A stretch of DNA of 64,000 bases from Evansella halocellulosilytica (lineage in GTDB: Bacteria > Bacillota > Bacilli > Bacillales > Salisediminibacteriaceae): positions 456,761 through 520,760 of the forward strand of contig NZ_NIST01000001.1 in the NCBI RefSeq assembly GCF_002335745.1. Reading direction: 5' to 3'. This document shows, piece by piece, positions 16,669 to 26,150 of the stretch. A model generated the notes under the pieces. The model did not search any database. It was not told the DNA's origin and saw only the letters and a program-made list of their open reading frames with translations. A program made the position numbers and the translations under genes. Positions within the stretch are counted from its first letter, which is position 1. Each line of letters starts with the position of its first letter.

Positions 16669-17847
16669 ATGAGTGAAAATGTAAAAATTACGGTTGAACA
16701 TTTATCGAAAATCTTTGGCCCAAAACCTAAATCTGTTATTCCGATGGTGAAAGATGGTGTTCCGAAAGAAGATATATTAGCGAAAACGAATCATACTGTC
16801 GGTGTATATGACGTTTCTTTTGATGTAAAAGAAGGCGAATTATTCGTCATCATGGGCCTGTCAGGCAGTGGAAAGTCAACATTGATCCGTTGTTTAAACT
16901 TTTTAAATAAGCCGACTACAGGAAGTATTTTCGTTGATGGCGAAGATATTTCAAAATATAATTCAGCTCAACTAAAAAAGTTTCGACAAAACAAAATTGC
17001 GATGGTCTTCCAGCATTTCGGTCTATTCAATCATCGAACTGTCCTAGGTAACGTTGAATATGGCTTAGAAATTCGCGGTGTTCCGAAGAACGAGCGTGAA
17101 AAAATCGCGAAAAAGAACCTTGATATCGTCGGATTAAAAGGTTGGGAAGACAAGTACCCTGATGAATTAAGTGGTGGTATGCAGCAGCGTGTTGGTTTAG
17201 CAAGAGCACTTGCGAACGACCCAGATATCTTGTTAATGGACGAACCATTTAGCGCACTCGACCCGCTGATTCGTCGTGAAATGCAAATGGAGTTACTTGA
17301 TATTCAAGAACGCCTGCAAAAACCGATCATTTTTATTACACACGATGTGAATGAAGCGTTTAAGCTTGGAGACCGCGTAGCTGTCATGAAAGACGGGCAA
17401 ATCGAACAAATTGGTACTCCTGATGAAATTTTAAACGATCCAGCGAGTGACTATATTGATGAGTTCATTAAAGATATCGACCGCTCAAAGATCCTTCAAG
17501 CAGAGACGATCATGAAAAAACCAAATGCTGTCGTAACTTTGAAGGAAGGTCTTAAAGCTGCGATTAAAGAAATGAAGACGAATGAAATTTCCAGTGTATT
17601 CGTCGTAGATCGTCACCGAAAATTACTCGGCATCGTCGGGATTGAAGATGCTGTCAAGGCGTTGGAAAATGGACAAACATTGGAAGAAATCCTTCAAAAA
17701 GATGTGAAAACAACATCGAAAGATACGTACATTCAAGATTTAATTCCCGATGCAATCGAAACTAAATATCCGATTGCTGTCGTTGACGAAGATAATCGCC
17801 TCGAAGGAATTATTTTAAAAATTCATGTCTTATCAGGGTTAATATAA
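16669..17847 (+). CDS. opuAA: Glycine-betaine ABC transporter ATP-binding protein with CBS domains
   Basis: The 392-residue ATPase energises betaine uptake at the cytoplasmic face. Walker A GLSGSGKST is at 63-71, the signature LSGGMQQRV near 165, and Walker B LLMDEPFSALD near 190. A C-terminal pair of CBS repeats (about 280-392) is the part of OpuA-type ATPases that senses ionic strength or nucleotides. It overlaps the end of the opuAB operon transcript and is followed by a strong terminator. Confidence 0.95.
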   Translation: MSENVKITVEHLSKIFGPKPKSVIPMVKDGVPKEDILAKTNHTVGVYDVSFDVKEGELFVIMGLSGSGKSTLIRCLNFLNKPTTGSIFVDGEDISKYNSAQLKKFRQNKIAMVFQHFGLFNHRTVLGNVEYGLEIRGVPKNEREKIAKKNLDIVGLKGWEDKYPDELSGGMQQRVGLARALANDPDILLMDEPFSALDPLIRREMQMELLDIQERLQKPIIFITHDVNEAFKLGDRVAVMKDGQIEQIGTPDEILNDPASDYIDEFIKDIDRSKILQAETIMKKPNAVVTLKEGLKAAIKEMKTNEISSVFVVDRHRKLLGIVGIEDAVKALENGQTLEEILQKDVKTTSKDTYIQDLIPDAIETKYPIAVVDEDNRLEGIILKIHVLSGLI

Positions 17848-17875
17848 GAAAAACGCAAAAAGCCTTTGTAATAAA

Positions 17876-17921
17876 AGGTGGGTGGAGTCTTCAAAATAAT
17901 TTTGAAGACTCCGCCCACTTT
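17876..17921 (+). terminator. Terminator of opuAC-AB-AA
   Basis: AAGGTGGGTGGAGTCTTC and GAAGACTCCGCCCACTTT pair with a short AT-rich apex, followed by TCTCATTT. Confidence 0.85.
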
Positions 17922-18082
17922 CTCATTTACGACTTTTACAGTCTCTTCGCTTTAGTCAGTTCTACTTAACAGTTCATAACGAATAATTTTTAATCATGAT
18001 AACAATCTTTATATCACTTTCATGTAAGCGCTCTTATAAAGTCGCCCAATTTACAATAATCTGATTTTTCCCAAATTAACTA

Positions 18083-18112
18083 TTGACCTCGCACTCCTTT
18101 TAGTTGTATCAT
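18083..18112 (+). promoter_or_regulatory. Promoter of ilvE
   Basis: TTGACC (18083-18088) and TATCAT (18107-18112) are 18 nt apart. The predicted start near 18119 leaves a leader of about 140 nt before ilvE. Confidence 0.55.
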
Positions 18113-18160
18113 AGTCGACAATTATTCATTACTTTGAGTCTTTGAATTGGCCAATGTAAT

Positions 18161-18203
18161 GAGTGCCTTCAAAACAAGCTAAACAGTGAAGGTTCTCTTT
18201 TTT
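18161..18203 (+). terminator. Leader terminator (attenuator candidate) upstream of ilvE
   Basis: GAG-TG-CCTTC (18161-18170) and GAAGG-TT-CTC (18188-18197) pair with a small internal loop, directly followed by TTTTTT. It lies inside the ilvE leader, 58 nt before the start codon. No T-box motif was found, so the controlling signal is unknown. A CATTAC/GTAATG pairing just upstream could be part of the switch. Confidence 0.45.
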
Positions 18204-18261
18204 ATCAATTTTAGTTTAGTACTTTAACGCGTTTAACTTTTACAGAAAGGAGTGGTTATGT

Positions 18262-19182
18262 ATGAGCAGTCAATGGATTTTCCTTAGCGGCCGTTTCGTA
18301 AAGAAAGAAGAAGCTGTCGTGTCCGTTTATGATCATGGTTTTTTATATGGAGACGGGGTGTTTGAAGGGATTCGTGTCTACAGTGGTAATGTGTTTAAAC
18401 TTGATGAGCATCTAAAACGTTTATACGAATCTGCACAATCAATTATGCTAGACATCCCATACACAAAGGAGGAGATGGAACGAATTATTGTCGAGACAGT
18501 AAGGAAAAACGAGTTGCAAAGTGCGTACATTCGTGTTGTTGTCTCACGAGGAGCGGGAAATCTCGGGCTTGATCCAGCGTACTGCTCACAGCCACGAGTC
18601 GTTGTCATTGCAGAAGAACTCGCTCTCTATCCAAAAGAACTATATCAAAAAGGAATTAAAGTCGGTTCTGTTGCAAGCAGGAGAAACCGTCCAGACGTAT
18701 TAAGTCCTCAAATTAAATCATTAAATTATTTAAATAATATTCTCGTCAAACTTGAAGCAAATCAAGCTGGCGTTGACGAAGCGTTAATGTTGAATGACCA
18801 AGGATATGTTACCGAAGGGTCTGCAGACAATATTTTTATTGTGAAAAATGGAACGATCTATACCCCTCCTATTTATCTAGGGGCACTTGAAGGGATTACC
18901 CGGAACGCGATCATCGATTTAGCGAAAGAAAAAGGGTATGAATTAGTTGAGTCGCCATTTACCCGACATGATGTTTATGTAGCAGATGAAGTCTTTTTAA
19001 CTGGTACAGCTGTTGAAGTCATCGCTGTTGTGGAAGTTGATGGCCGTAAAGTCACTGACGGAAAACCTGGTAAAGTCACAAACCACCTTTTATCCGAATT
19101 TCGCAAGCTAGTGACGAGTGATGGAGTTCAATGTTACCCTCCTTCAAAGTCAACAGCATCCGGATCACAAACGGTTTCCTAG
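18262..19182 (+). CDS. ilvE: Branched-chain amino acid aminotransferase (class IV)
   Basis: This cytosolic PLP enzyme catalyses the last step of leucine, isoleucine and valine synthesis by transferring an amino group from glutamate. The 306-residue fold-type IV sequence has the PLP lysine at 152 in SPQIKSLNYLN, the YGDGVFEGIR substrate motif and EGSADNIF. The length is the short IlvE form. A D-amino-acid or aminodeoxychorismate role is possible in this superfamily, but the VFEGIR motif favours IlvE. AAAGGAG precedes ATG. It is a lone gene with its own promoter, structured leader and terminator. Confidence 0.9.
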   Translation: MSSQWIFLSGRFVKKEEAVVSVYDHGFLYGDGVFEGIRVYSGNVFKLDEHLKRLYESAQSIMLDIPYTKEEMERIIVETVRKNELQSAYIRVVVSRGAGNLGLDPAYCSQPRVVVIAEELALYPKELYQKGIKVGSVASRRNRPDVLSPQIKSLNYLNNILVKLEANQAGVDEALMLNDQGYVTEGSADNIFIVKNGTIYTPPIYLGALEGITRNAIIDLAKEKGYELVESPFTRHDVYVADEVFLTGTAVEVIAVVEVDGRKVTDGKPGKVTNHLLSEFRKLVTSDGVQCYPPSKSTASGSQTVS

Positions 19183-19196
19183 TTAACCCCCCTTAC

Positions 19197-19248
19197 GAGA
19201 CGGACTCAACATAAAGTGCCTGGCACTGATGAGTCCGTCTCATTTTTT
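19197..19248 (+). terminator. Terminator of ilvE
   Basis: GAGACGGACTCA (19197-19208) and TGAGTCCGTCTC (19230-19241) pair, with an AGTGCCTGGCACT apex palindrome inside, then a run of seven T. Confidence 0.9.
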
Positions 19249-19280
19249 TCAAATGCATCAACAAAGAATTTAGGAGGAGT

Positions 19281-20723
19281 ATGATGGTTACATTTCTACT
19301 TGCAGTTACATTACTTATTATTGGTTACCTCGTTTATTCGAAAGTCGTTGAACGTGTATTTGCCATTAATGATCAACAAGCAACACCTGCCTACTCAAAG
19401 AACGACAATATTGATTATGTGCCGATGAGCTGGTGGAAGGGCAGCTTAATTCAGCTTTTGAATATTGCTGGACTAGGACCGATTTTCGGAGCAATTATGG
19501 GAGCACTTTACGGTCCTGTAGCTTTTATTTGGATTGTATTCGGAACAACCTTTGCCGGAGCCGTTCACGATTATTTTTCCGGTATGCTTTCCCTTAGACA
19601 TAAAGGCGCACAGTTTCCAACGATCGTCGGAAAATATTTAGGGAGCGGAATGAAAGTGTTTATTAACCTTACATCCATTATTTTAATGATTTTAGTTGCC
19701 GCTGCATTTACTGCAGGACCTGCTCAGTTGATTTCTGAGATTACATCAATTAGCTTCTTAGCTGCATTAGCACTTATCTTTCTTTATTTTCTCATTGCAG
19801 CAATCTTGCCAGTGAACAAAATTATCGGGAAAATTTACCCTGTTTTCGGTGCCGTTCTCATTTTTATGGCTGTTGCCATTGCTGTCGCTCTACTCTTTAC
19901 CGAACAGCAAATTCCGAATTTAACGTTTTCAAATTTACATCCGGACGAGCTACCATTATGGCCACTCATGATGGTGACGATCTCTTGTGGAGCAATTTCA
20001 GGTTTTCATAGTACGCAAAGCCCGATTATCGCTCGTACGTTAAAAAAGGAATCAGATGGACGAAAAGTATTTTACGGCGCAATGGTCGCTGAAGGGGTTA
20101 TTGCTCTCATTTGGGCTGCTGCTGGGATGACATTTTTCGGGAGCACAGGAGGATTAGCAGACTCTTTAGCATCTGGTGGTCCTGCCGGAGTCGTGAATGA
20201 GATCTCTACGACGCTTTTAGGCACACTCGGAGGTATTCTTGCGATTTTAGGTGTCATTCTTTTACCTGTTACAACTGGTGATACTGCACTACGCTCCTCA
20301 AGAATGATGCTGACAGAATTGTTTTCAACCGTGTTTAAATCGATTCACGGAAAAAAGAAAGTTTTACTTGCTACGATTCCTGTTACAATTCCTACCGTTT
20401 TTCTTGCAACAATTGATTATTCTTTTTTATGGCGATACGTCGGTTGGACAAACCAGCTTGTTGCAACGGTCATGTTATGGACTGCTACGATGTATTTATT
20501 AAAACAGCGGAAGGCACACTTCATTTGTGGCGTTCCAGCCATGTTTATGACAGGAGTCGTTACGACGTATATCTTTTATGCACCTGAAGGGCTGAGCTTG
20601 CCTTACGTTCCATCACTCATCATTGGCGGTAGTCTGACAATGCTCGTATTCGTGTGGTATGCGAAACAAATCATTTCTCATCGCCGTACGGATAAAGCCC
20701 ACATCCCCCCAAAAGCAGCTTAA
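19281..20723 (+). CDS. CstA-family transporter (carbon starvation/pyruvate type)
   Basis: The 480-residue multi-spanning membrane protein shows the CstA signatures LLNIAGLGPIFGAIMGALYG near the N-terminus and SCGAISGFHSTQSP in the middle. CstA proteins take up pyruvate or peptides during carbon starvation. This is the shorter form without the long C-terminal extension. TTAGGAGGAG precedes two tandem ATG codons, of which the second (19284) has the better spacing. It stands alone between the ilvE terminator and its own. Confidence 0.88.
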   Translation: MMVTFLLAVTLLIIGYLVYSKVVERVFAINDQQATPAYSKNDNIDYVPMSWWKGSLIQLLNIAGLGPIFGAIMGALYGPVAFIWIVFGTTFAGAVHDYFSGMLSLRHKGAQFPTIVGKYLGSGMKVFINLTSIILMILVAAAFTAGPAQLISEITSISFLAALALIFLYFLIAAILPVNKIIGKIYPVFGAVLIFMAVAIAVALLFTEQQIPNLTFSNLHPDELPLWPLMMVTISCGAISGFHSTQSPIIARTLKKESDGRKVFYGAMVAEGVIALIWAAAGMTFFGSTGGLADSLASGGPAGVVNEISTTLLGTLGGILAILGVILLPVTTGDTALRSSRMMLTELFSTVFKSIHGKKKVLLATIPVTIPTVFLATIDYSFLWRYVGWTNQLVATVMLWTATMYLLKQRKAHFICGVPAMFMTGVVTTYIFYAPEGLSLPYVPSLIIGGSLTMLVFVWYAKQIISHRRTDKAHIPPKAA

Positions 20724-20739
20724 TATGAATATGTAAAGC

Positions 20740-20770
20740 AGGATGTCTCACAGATGGGCATCCTTTTTTC
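20740..20770 (+). terminator. Terminator of the CstA-family gene
   Basis: AGGATG and CATCCT pair around a 13-nt loop, followed by TTTTTTC. Confidence 0.7.
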
Positions 20771-20911
20771 TTAGCAAAAAACGTTTAATGCGCTAGTCTA
20801 TGCCTATGTGAAAAAGCGTAATAAACACAAAATGACTGTTCATAATTACAGAAAATTGTAGAAAGATATAAAAGAAGTGGTTTGGATATAAATAGAAGGA
20901 GATAAAAACGA

Positions 20912-21631
20912 ATGAATACAGCGATCGACTCAATTTTAGTTATAGGGCGGATCTTAACGATTTTACCATTACTTTTATTTATCACTCTTTTCATGGGTAA
21001 ACGTGCGATCGGACAATTGCCAATCTTTGATTTTCTCATCACTATTACACTCGGATCTGTTGTAGGTGCTGACATTGCCGATCCAGACATTAACCATATT
21101 CATACTGGGGTTGCAATTATTGCACTTGCATCACTCCAACGCCTCGTTTCCTACATAAAAATTAAATATCGAAAAGTTGGTAGACTAATCACGTTTGAAC
21201 CGACAATTGTTGTCTACAACGGGAAAATCATTCGGGAAAACTTAAAAAGGAACCGCTTTTCCCTAGATAATCTCCTGCAAATGCTTCGTGAAAAAGACAT
21301 TTTTCAAGTGAATGATATTCATCTAGGAGTGTTAGAAGCAAATGGATCGTTGAGTGTCGTAAAGAAAGGAGAAAAAGAAGCCATATTTAAAGAGGATTTA
21401 AACATTAAAAAGACGGCGCTTGACCTCGCTTATCCAGTCATCGTCGAAGGTAGTGTTTATTCATCCGTACTTAAAGAATTATCTTTAAATGAAGTTTGGT
21501 TATTTGAACAGCTTCATGCACGAGGAATTCATGACCTTAACACGATCTTCTATGCGTCAGTAAATGACAAACATGAACTTCACATCTCGATGAATAATGA
21601 AAAAATGGATAAACACATTATGCCTCACTAA
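20912..21631 (+). CDS. DUF421 (YetF/YkjA-type) membrane protein
   Basis: The 239-residue protein has three N-terminal membrane segments with the family motif MGKRAIGQLPIFDFLITITLG and then a cytoplasmic domain containing GRLITFEPTIVVYNGKI and FSLDNLLQMLREKD. This is the standard two-part YetF layout. In Bacillus several family members are expressed in sporulation, but the biochemical role is not settled. AGAAGGAG precedes ATG. It is a single gene convergent with an ABC permease. Confidence 0.85.
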   Translation: MNTAIDSILVIGRILTILPLLLFITLFMGKRAIGQLPIFDFLITITLGSVVGADIADPDINHIHTGVAIIALASLQRLVSYIKIKYRKVGRLITFEPTIVVYNGKIIRENLKRNRFSLDNLLQMLREKDIFQVNDIHLGVLEANGSLSVVKKGEKEAIFKEDLNIKKTALDLAYPVIVEGSVYSSVLKELSLNEVWLFEQLHARGIHDLNTIFYASVNDKHELHISMNNEKMDKHIMPH

Positions 21632-21657
21632 TCGAGTCAATACTATGGTGATGCATA

Positions 21658-21687
21658 AAGCCCTCGAATTCAACCATTCAAGGGCTT
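21658..21687. terminator. Bidirectional terminator
   Basis: AAGCCCT and AGGGCTT with inner GAAT/ATTC pairing lie between the convergent YetF-like gene and the ABC permease. Confidence 0.65.
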
Positions 21688-21710
21688 CGCTCACCAACCA
21701 TGAGCTGTGA

Positions 21711-23330
21711 TTACTTCAGTAATTTCCGCCAAACGATTAACTGAATAATTAGGAGCAATACTAAATAAAAGTAAACATGATATTCCATTGTAATCACGTA
21801 ATAATGAACAGCACTGAAAATCAAAATGAGTCCCATTAATATAAACACTTTATATCCATCACTTTCACTCACTGCATTAAATGAAGCTGAAAATGGAAGG
21901 ACCGATTTAAATGTGGCTTTAAAACAAATAACAATATATATGGAGGCATTGATAATCACAATGAATAAATCAATGAGAATATGTGTGCCAAACATAATGA
22001 TGAATACGACACTTAACAATAAGTATATCGGCAAGAACAGCCGATATAAAAATGCTTTTAATGTCCCTTTATAAATAGCACTCTTTTCACGTATCGGGGT
22101 CACGCCGTATATCCATGATCCTTTATAAGCTCCCGAAAATTTCAAACTACTAATAACAGTCGGAATCATCATGAGAGAAAAATAAATCGATAAGTGATAG
22201 TTTGTGCTGGCAAGCTCCTCAAGCGAAAGATCCCTTAAAATGTTAAACATAAATAAAAACGGTATGACGAGAGAAAAGCCTAAAGTTGGATAAACTTTTA
22301 ATTTAAACTGGCGTTCATTTTTCATCATAATACTTGCAAAGTTGTAAAAAGCCCGTTCTTGTTTCGTTAGGTAGACAATGGCAGATAGTTTGCTTTGAAA
22401 AATATTTTTCCGATTTCCGTCACTGCCCCCTTGTTCTGATAGCTTCTGTAAGTTCCTTTCAAAAACAGGAGTAAGCTTACTATATAAAATAATCGATATA
22501 GGTGGGATAAGAATCCCAATTAAAGATAATGCAATCAATATGGGGTCAATGTTTCCATTAAGAAGCACTTCAAAGGTCGCTCCATACCAAATTGGTGGGA
22601 TGATAAAATGCCACCATTCCAGTTGAAAGACGATATTAAAATCAACGTATTCAAACGAACGAATTAATACTTGATACCCTATCAAAATGGAAATAGATAA
22701 CCCAATTTGTACGTAATTAATGATATCTTTTAATCGCTCACCATCAAAAAATTTTAGAATAAGAATATATAGCACAGCTGTCATGACAACAATAAGTAAA
22801 TCAATAAAAATAATGTTAACAAGAAAAATGATAGCAAATAACGGTCCTTTGGCAAAAACACTGACGATTAGTGGTACAAGCATAATTGCTGCTGTTAAAA
22901 ACAGCATATATATGAACACATGAATAACTTTGGCAGCTCCGATTGTCTTACCTGACACTGGCTTTGTATGTAAAATGTTTCGATCGCGAATATCTAGCAA
23001 TACAGATGAAAAGTCAGATATCATTGTAGTCATAATGATGAACATGGAAATCCCATAAACGATACTCATTTGAAAGAGAAAATACTCACCAATAAGCATA
23101 AAAGGAATGAGAAATAGGCCTAACAGGGCATAAAACCATAATAATTTTATAAACTGGTTTGAATCATTTTGCTCTTTTTTCTTGTTTTGCTGAAACACAG
23201 TTGGCACACGACGGCGATCCATCGTCAATTTTAACTGCAATATTTTTCTCATAGCTGGATAATCAATATCCGCCTTCTTAAAGAGTGATCGGAAACGGTC
23301 GAGTATTTGTAACGATTTAAAATCATTCAT
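21711..23330 (-). CDS. ABC transporter permease (YthQ-like)
   Basis: The 539-residue membrane protein begins with a basic cytoplasmic region (about 60 residues) and carries around ten or more hydrophobic segments in two groups. There is no ATP-binding motif. The start overlaps the end of the ATPase gene by 8 nt, so the two make one exporter-type system. Size and pairing resemble B. subtilis YthP-YthQ, whose substrate is not known. Confidence 0.78.
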   Translation of the reverse strand: MNDFKSLQILDRFRSLFKKADIDYPAMRKILQLKLTMDRRRVPTVFQQNKKKEQNDSNQFIKLLWFYALLGLFLIPFMLIGEYFLFQMSIVYGISMFIIMTTMISDFSSVLLDIRDRNILHTKPVSGKTIGAAKVIHVFIYMLFLTAAIMLVPLIVSVFAKGPLFAIIFLVNIIFIDLLIVVMTAVLYILILKFFDGERLKDIINYVQIGLSISILIGYQVLIRSFEYVDFNIVFQLEWWHFIIPPIWYGATFEVLLNGNIDPILIALSLIGILIPPISIILYSKLTPVFERNLQKLSEQGGSDGNRKNIFQSKLSAIVYLTKQERAFYNFASIMMKNERQFKLKVYPTLGFSLVIPFLFMFNILRDLSLEELASTNYHLSIYFSLMMIPTVISSLKFSGAYKGSWIYGVTPIREKSAIYKGTLKAFLYRLFLPIYLLLSVVFIIMFGTHILIDLFIVIINASIYIVICFKATFKSVLPFSASFNAVSESDGYKVFILMGLILIFSAVHYYVITMEYHVYFYLVLLLIIQLIVWRKLLK

Positions 23331-24144
23331 ATAATGAATCTCCTTGAACGACCGCTACAAATTCTTCAGCGACTCCTTTATATTCATCAAATCCAGTGAG
23401 TTCATTAAAGATTTCTTCAAGAGACCCTTCTAGATTTTTCCCCTTTAATTGTTCAAAGCTTCCATCGGCAACAATTTCTCCTCCATTGAGCAAAACAATA
23501 CGATTACTTATTTTCTCGACAACATCCATAATGTGCGAAGAATAAAATATCGTTTTTCCTTGAACAGCTAGCTGAGCCAAAATGTCTTTCACAATCATCA
23601 TACTATTCGCATCAAGACCGCTTAATGGTTCGTCAAGGAAAAGCAAGTCAGGATTATGTAATAAACTTGAGATTAACAGCACTTTTTGCCGCATTCCTTT
23701 TGAGTATGAAGAAATCCGTTTTTTGTATACGTCATCGATTCCTAGCAATTTAACAAGTTTTCTTGCTTTGTGGTCGATTTCCTTTGAATCCATTCCATAA
23801 AGCTCGCCAACGAAAGATAAATACTCTTGTGCAGTTAAGTTTTCATACAACTCTGCTGTTTCAGGTACATAGCCAATTCGTCTTTTATAGTCAACTGTAT
23901 CCGTCGTCAGCTCTTCACCAAATATTTTCACTGACCCACCATAGTCATCAACTAGACCGAGCATAATTTTCACAGTCGTACTCTTCCCTGCTCCGTTCGG
24001 CCCGATATACCCGATAATCTGACCTTCATATACTTGTAAATCTATACTTTTTAAAATCTCTTTACTTCCAAATCGTTTCGTTAAACCTTTTAATGAAATA
24101 ACCGGCTGCTTATTTTGTTCGATTACGATCACCCTCCCGTTCAT
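23323..24144 (-). CDS. ABC transporter ATP-binding protein (YthP-like)
   Basis: The 273-residue ATPase has Walker A GPNGAGKST, the signature YSKGMRQKV and Walker B LLFLDEPLSGLD. It belongs to the drug/bacteriocin-export (CcmA-like) class and energises the adjacent permease. The start is uncertain: ATG at 24144 lacks a ribosome site, while GGGAGGGTG inside the coding region suggests that translation may begin a few codons later, perhaps at the GTG near 24132. Confidence 0.88.
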   Translation of the reverse strand: MNGRVIVIEQNKQPVISLKGLTKRFGSKEILKSIDLQVYEGQIIGYIGPNGAGKSTTVKIMLGLVDDYGGSVKIFGEELTTDTVDYKRRIGYVPETAELYENLTAQEYLSFVGELYGMDSKEIDHKARKLVKLLGIDDVYKKRISSYSKGMRQKVLLISSLLHNPDLLFLDEPLSGLDANSMMIVKDILAQLAVQGKTIFYSSHIMDVVEKISNRIVLLNGGEIVADGSFEQLKGKNLEGSLEEIFNELTGFDEYKGVAEEFVAVVQGDSLYE

Positions 24145-24299
24145 TAACCATATTTTAACATAATTTTCATTGAAACTGGCTCATACATGGTTTATCGAAT
24201 GGAACTTTCCAAGAGCCACTTATATTGCATGTTTTCATGTTTAAATTGTTAGTTGTCATTATATTCCATCTGTTTTATTCATTCCGGTAGTATATGAAA

Positions 24300-24335
24300 A
24301 CAGCTCATAAACGGGAGTTTCCGCTTATGAGCTGT
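24300..24335 (-). terminator. Terminator of the siderophore transport operon
   Basis: ACAGCTCATAA and TTATGAGCTGT pair, with inner G/C pairs, just after the stop codon of the binding-protein gene. T runs lie on both sides. Confidence 0.8.
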
Positions 24336-24344
24336 ATTTCTTAT

Positions 24345-25367
24345 TTAATTGATTGCTTCTTGGATTTCACTGACCATTTCAGAAACAGATGTTAGTCCGC
24401 CACCTGCTAAGTACCAATATGCAGGGTCAAGGTATATAATATTCCCTTCTTCATATGCTTTCGTGTTCATGACAAGTTCATTTTCAACGATTGATTGGCT
24501 TCCAGCATCCTCATCTTCGCCGATTGCCTGGTCACGGTCAATCACGAAAATGTAGTCAGGATCTGTTTCAACAATATACTCAAAAGAAATATTTTGACCG
24601 TGCGTAGAAGCCTCAATTTGCTCATCTGCTGGTGATATCCCAAAGTCTTCATGGATGACACCAAATCTTGACCCTGGACCGTATGCACTGACACTACCAT
24701 CATTTGCTAAGATGATCAGACCGTTTTTGTCACTTTCAGACGCTTCACTATTAAGCGTCTCAATCGCTCCCTCAATATCCGCTAATGCGCCTTCAACAAC
24801 ATCTTCTTTTTCAAAGATTTCTCCTAAAACACGTGCATTTTTTTTGAAAGACTCTACGTAATTTTCTGTATCAACACCCATATAAATCGTTGGTGCAATA
24901 TCGTTCAATTCATCATACGCCTCTGAGGATCTGCCAGAAATAATAATCAGCTCTGGCTGGATATCATAAATTTTTTCAAAATCAGGCTCAAACAATGTCC
25001 CTGCGTTTTCATATGCACTGTCTTCGAACTCATCTAAATAGTGAGGAATGTTTCCTTGTGGCACTGCCGCAATATCTGCCTCTAATTCTCTTAATGTATC
25101 AAGTACACCATAGTCAAATACGACGACGTTTTCAGGGCTTTTCGTTACAGTTGTTTCTCCTAATTCATGCTCAACAACGACTTCACCTGATTGTTCTGCT
25201 TCATCATCTGTAGCTTCAGTATCGTCAGTTGCTTCCGTTTCTTCCTCATTCGTCTCGTCAGCAGCAGTCGCGCCACTTGCGTCTTCTTCAGTCCCGCATG
25301 CCACTGCAGCCATTGTTAATAAAAGAATCATGAATAATAATGTTAATTGTTTTTTCATTTTCGTCAC
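24345..25367 (-). CDS. Siderophore-binding lipoprotein (YclQ-like)
   Basis: The 340-residue protein has a signal peptide with lipobox AAVAC (Cys24), an acidic Glu/Asp/Thr linker (about 25-62), and a class III iron-siderophore-binding domain starting at VVVEHELGETTV. It captures ferric siderophore outside the membrane and hands it to the permease pair. The gene order permease-permease-ATPase-binding protein equals yclN-O-P-Q of B. subtilis, which imports petrobactin. The ligand here is inferred from that order only. Confidence 0.88.
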   Translation of the reverse strand: MTKMKKQLTLLFMILLLTMAAVACGTEEDASGATAADETNEEETEATDDTEATDDEAEQSGEVVVEHELGETTVTKSPENVVVFDYGVLDTLRELEADIAAVPQGNIPHYLDEFEDSAYENAGTLFEPDFEKIYDIQPELIIISGRSSEAYDELNDIAPTIYMGVDTENYVESFKKNARVLGEIFEKEDVVEGALADIEGAIETLNSEASESDKNGLIILANDGSVSAYGPGSRFGVIHEDFGISPADEQIEASTHGQNISFEYIVETDPDYIFVIDRDQAIGEDEDAGSQSIVENELVMNTKAYEEGNIIYLDPAYWYLAGGGLTSVSEMVSEIQEAIN

Positions 25368-25391
25368 CCCATTATTTTTCTATTATTCTAG

Positions 25392-26150
25392 TTAAGTAAA
25401 ATACACGCATATTCGATTACAATTTATATCTTTCACTTCAATGTCGAGATCATAAATCTCTTTTAAAACTCCGCTTTTAATAATGTCATCTGTCGGGCCT
25501 TCTTTGACAACTCTTCCGTCTTTTAGCGCTACGATGTAATCAGAGTAACAAGAGGCAAAGTTGATGTCGTGTATGACAATAACGACTGTTTTTCCAAGCT
25601 CTCTCACCATACGCTGGAGTACTTTCATAATTTGAACGGAATGTTTCATATCTAAGTTATTTAATGGCTCATCGAGTAAAACATATTCAGTGTTTTGAGC
25701 GACAACCATTGCGATATATGCCCGCTGCCTCTGACCGCCACTAAGCTGGTCGAGGTATTTGTCTTGAATATCTTCTAGCTCTAAGTAACGGATCGCTTGA
25801 TCGACGTGCTCCCAATCCTCATCTGTTAAATTCCCTTGAGAATAAGGGAAACGCCCAAAGGATACGAGCTCACGAATCGTTAATCGTAAACTAATGTTGT
25901 TCGTTTGTTTTAATATGGAGACTCGCTTTGCTAGCTCTTTGTTTTTCCAGTGGTCTACGCCTTTATTATCAATAAGAACCTCTCCATCATCCCTTGAAAT
26001 AAGACGGCTGACCATCGAAAGAAGTGTACTTTTCCCTGCTCCGTTCGGTCCGATGAACGTCGTGATCTTACCTTTTTGAATCGAAACAGAAATATCATCA
26101 ACGACACGTTTATTTCCATATTTTTTGAAGATATTCTTAACCTGGATCAT
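25392..26150 (-). CDS. Siderophore ABC transporter ATP-binding protein (YclP-like)
   Basis: The 252-residue ATPase has Walker A GPNGAGKST, the signature LSGGQRQRA and Walker B YVLLDEPLNNLD, typical of FecCD-linked ATPases. It overlaps the preceding permease gene by 4 nt and is followed 24 nt later by the binding-protein gene. Confidence 0.92.
   Translation of the reverse strand: MIQVKNIFKKYGNKRVVDDISVSIQKGKITTFIGPNGAGKSTLLSMVSRLISRDDGEVLIDNKGVDHWKNKELAKRVSILKQTNNISLRLTIRELVSFGRFPYSQGNLTDEDWEHVDQAIRYLELEDIQDKYLDQLSGGQRQRAYIAMVVAQNTEYVLLDEPLNNLDMKHSVQIMKVLQRMVRELGKTVVIVIHDINFASCYSDYIVALKDGRVVKEGPTDDIIKSGVLKEIYDLDIEVKDINCNRICVYFT

Noticed and set aside
18119-18261. T-box leader before ilvE
   Set aside because: No T-box sequence or specifier-loop landmarks were found; only a terminator-like stem is visible.
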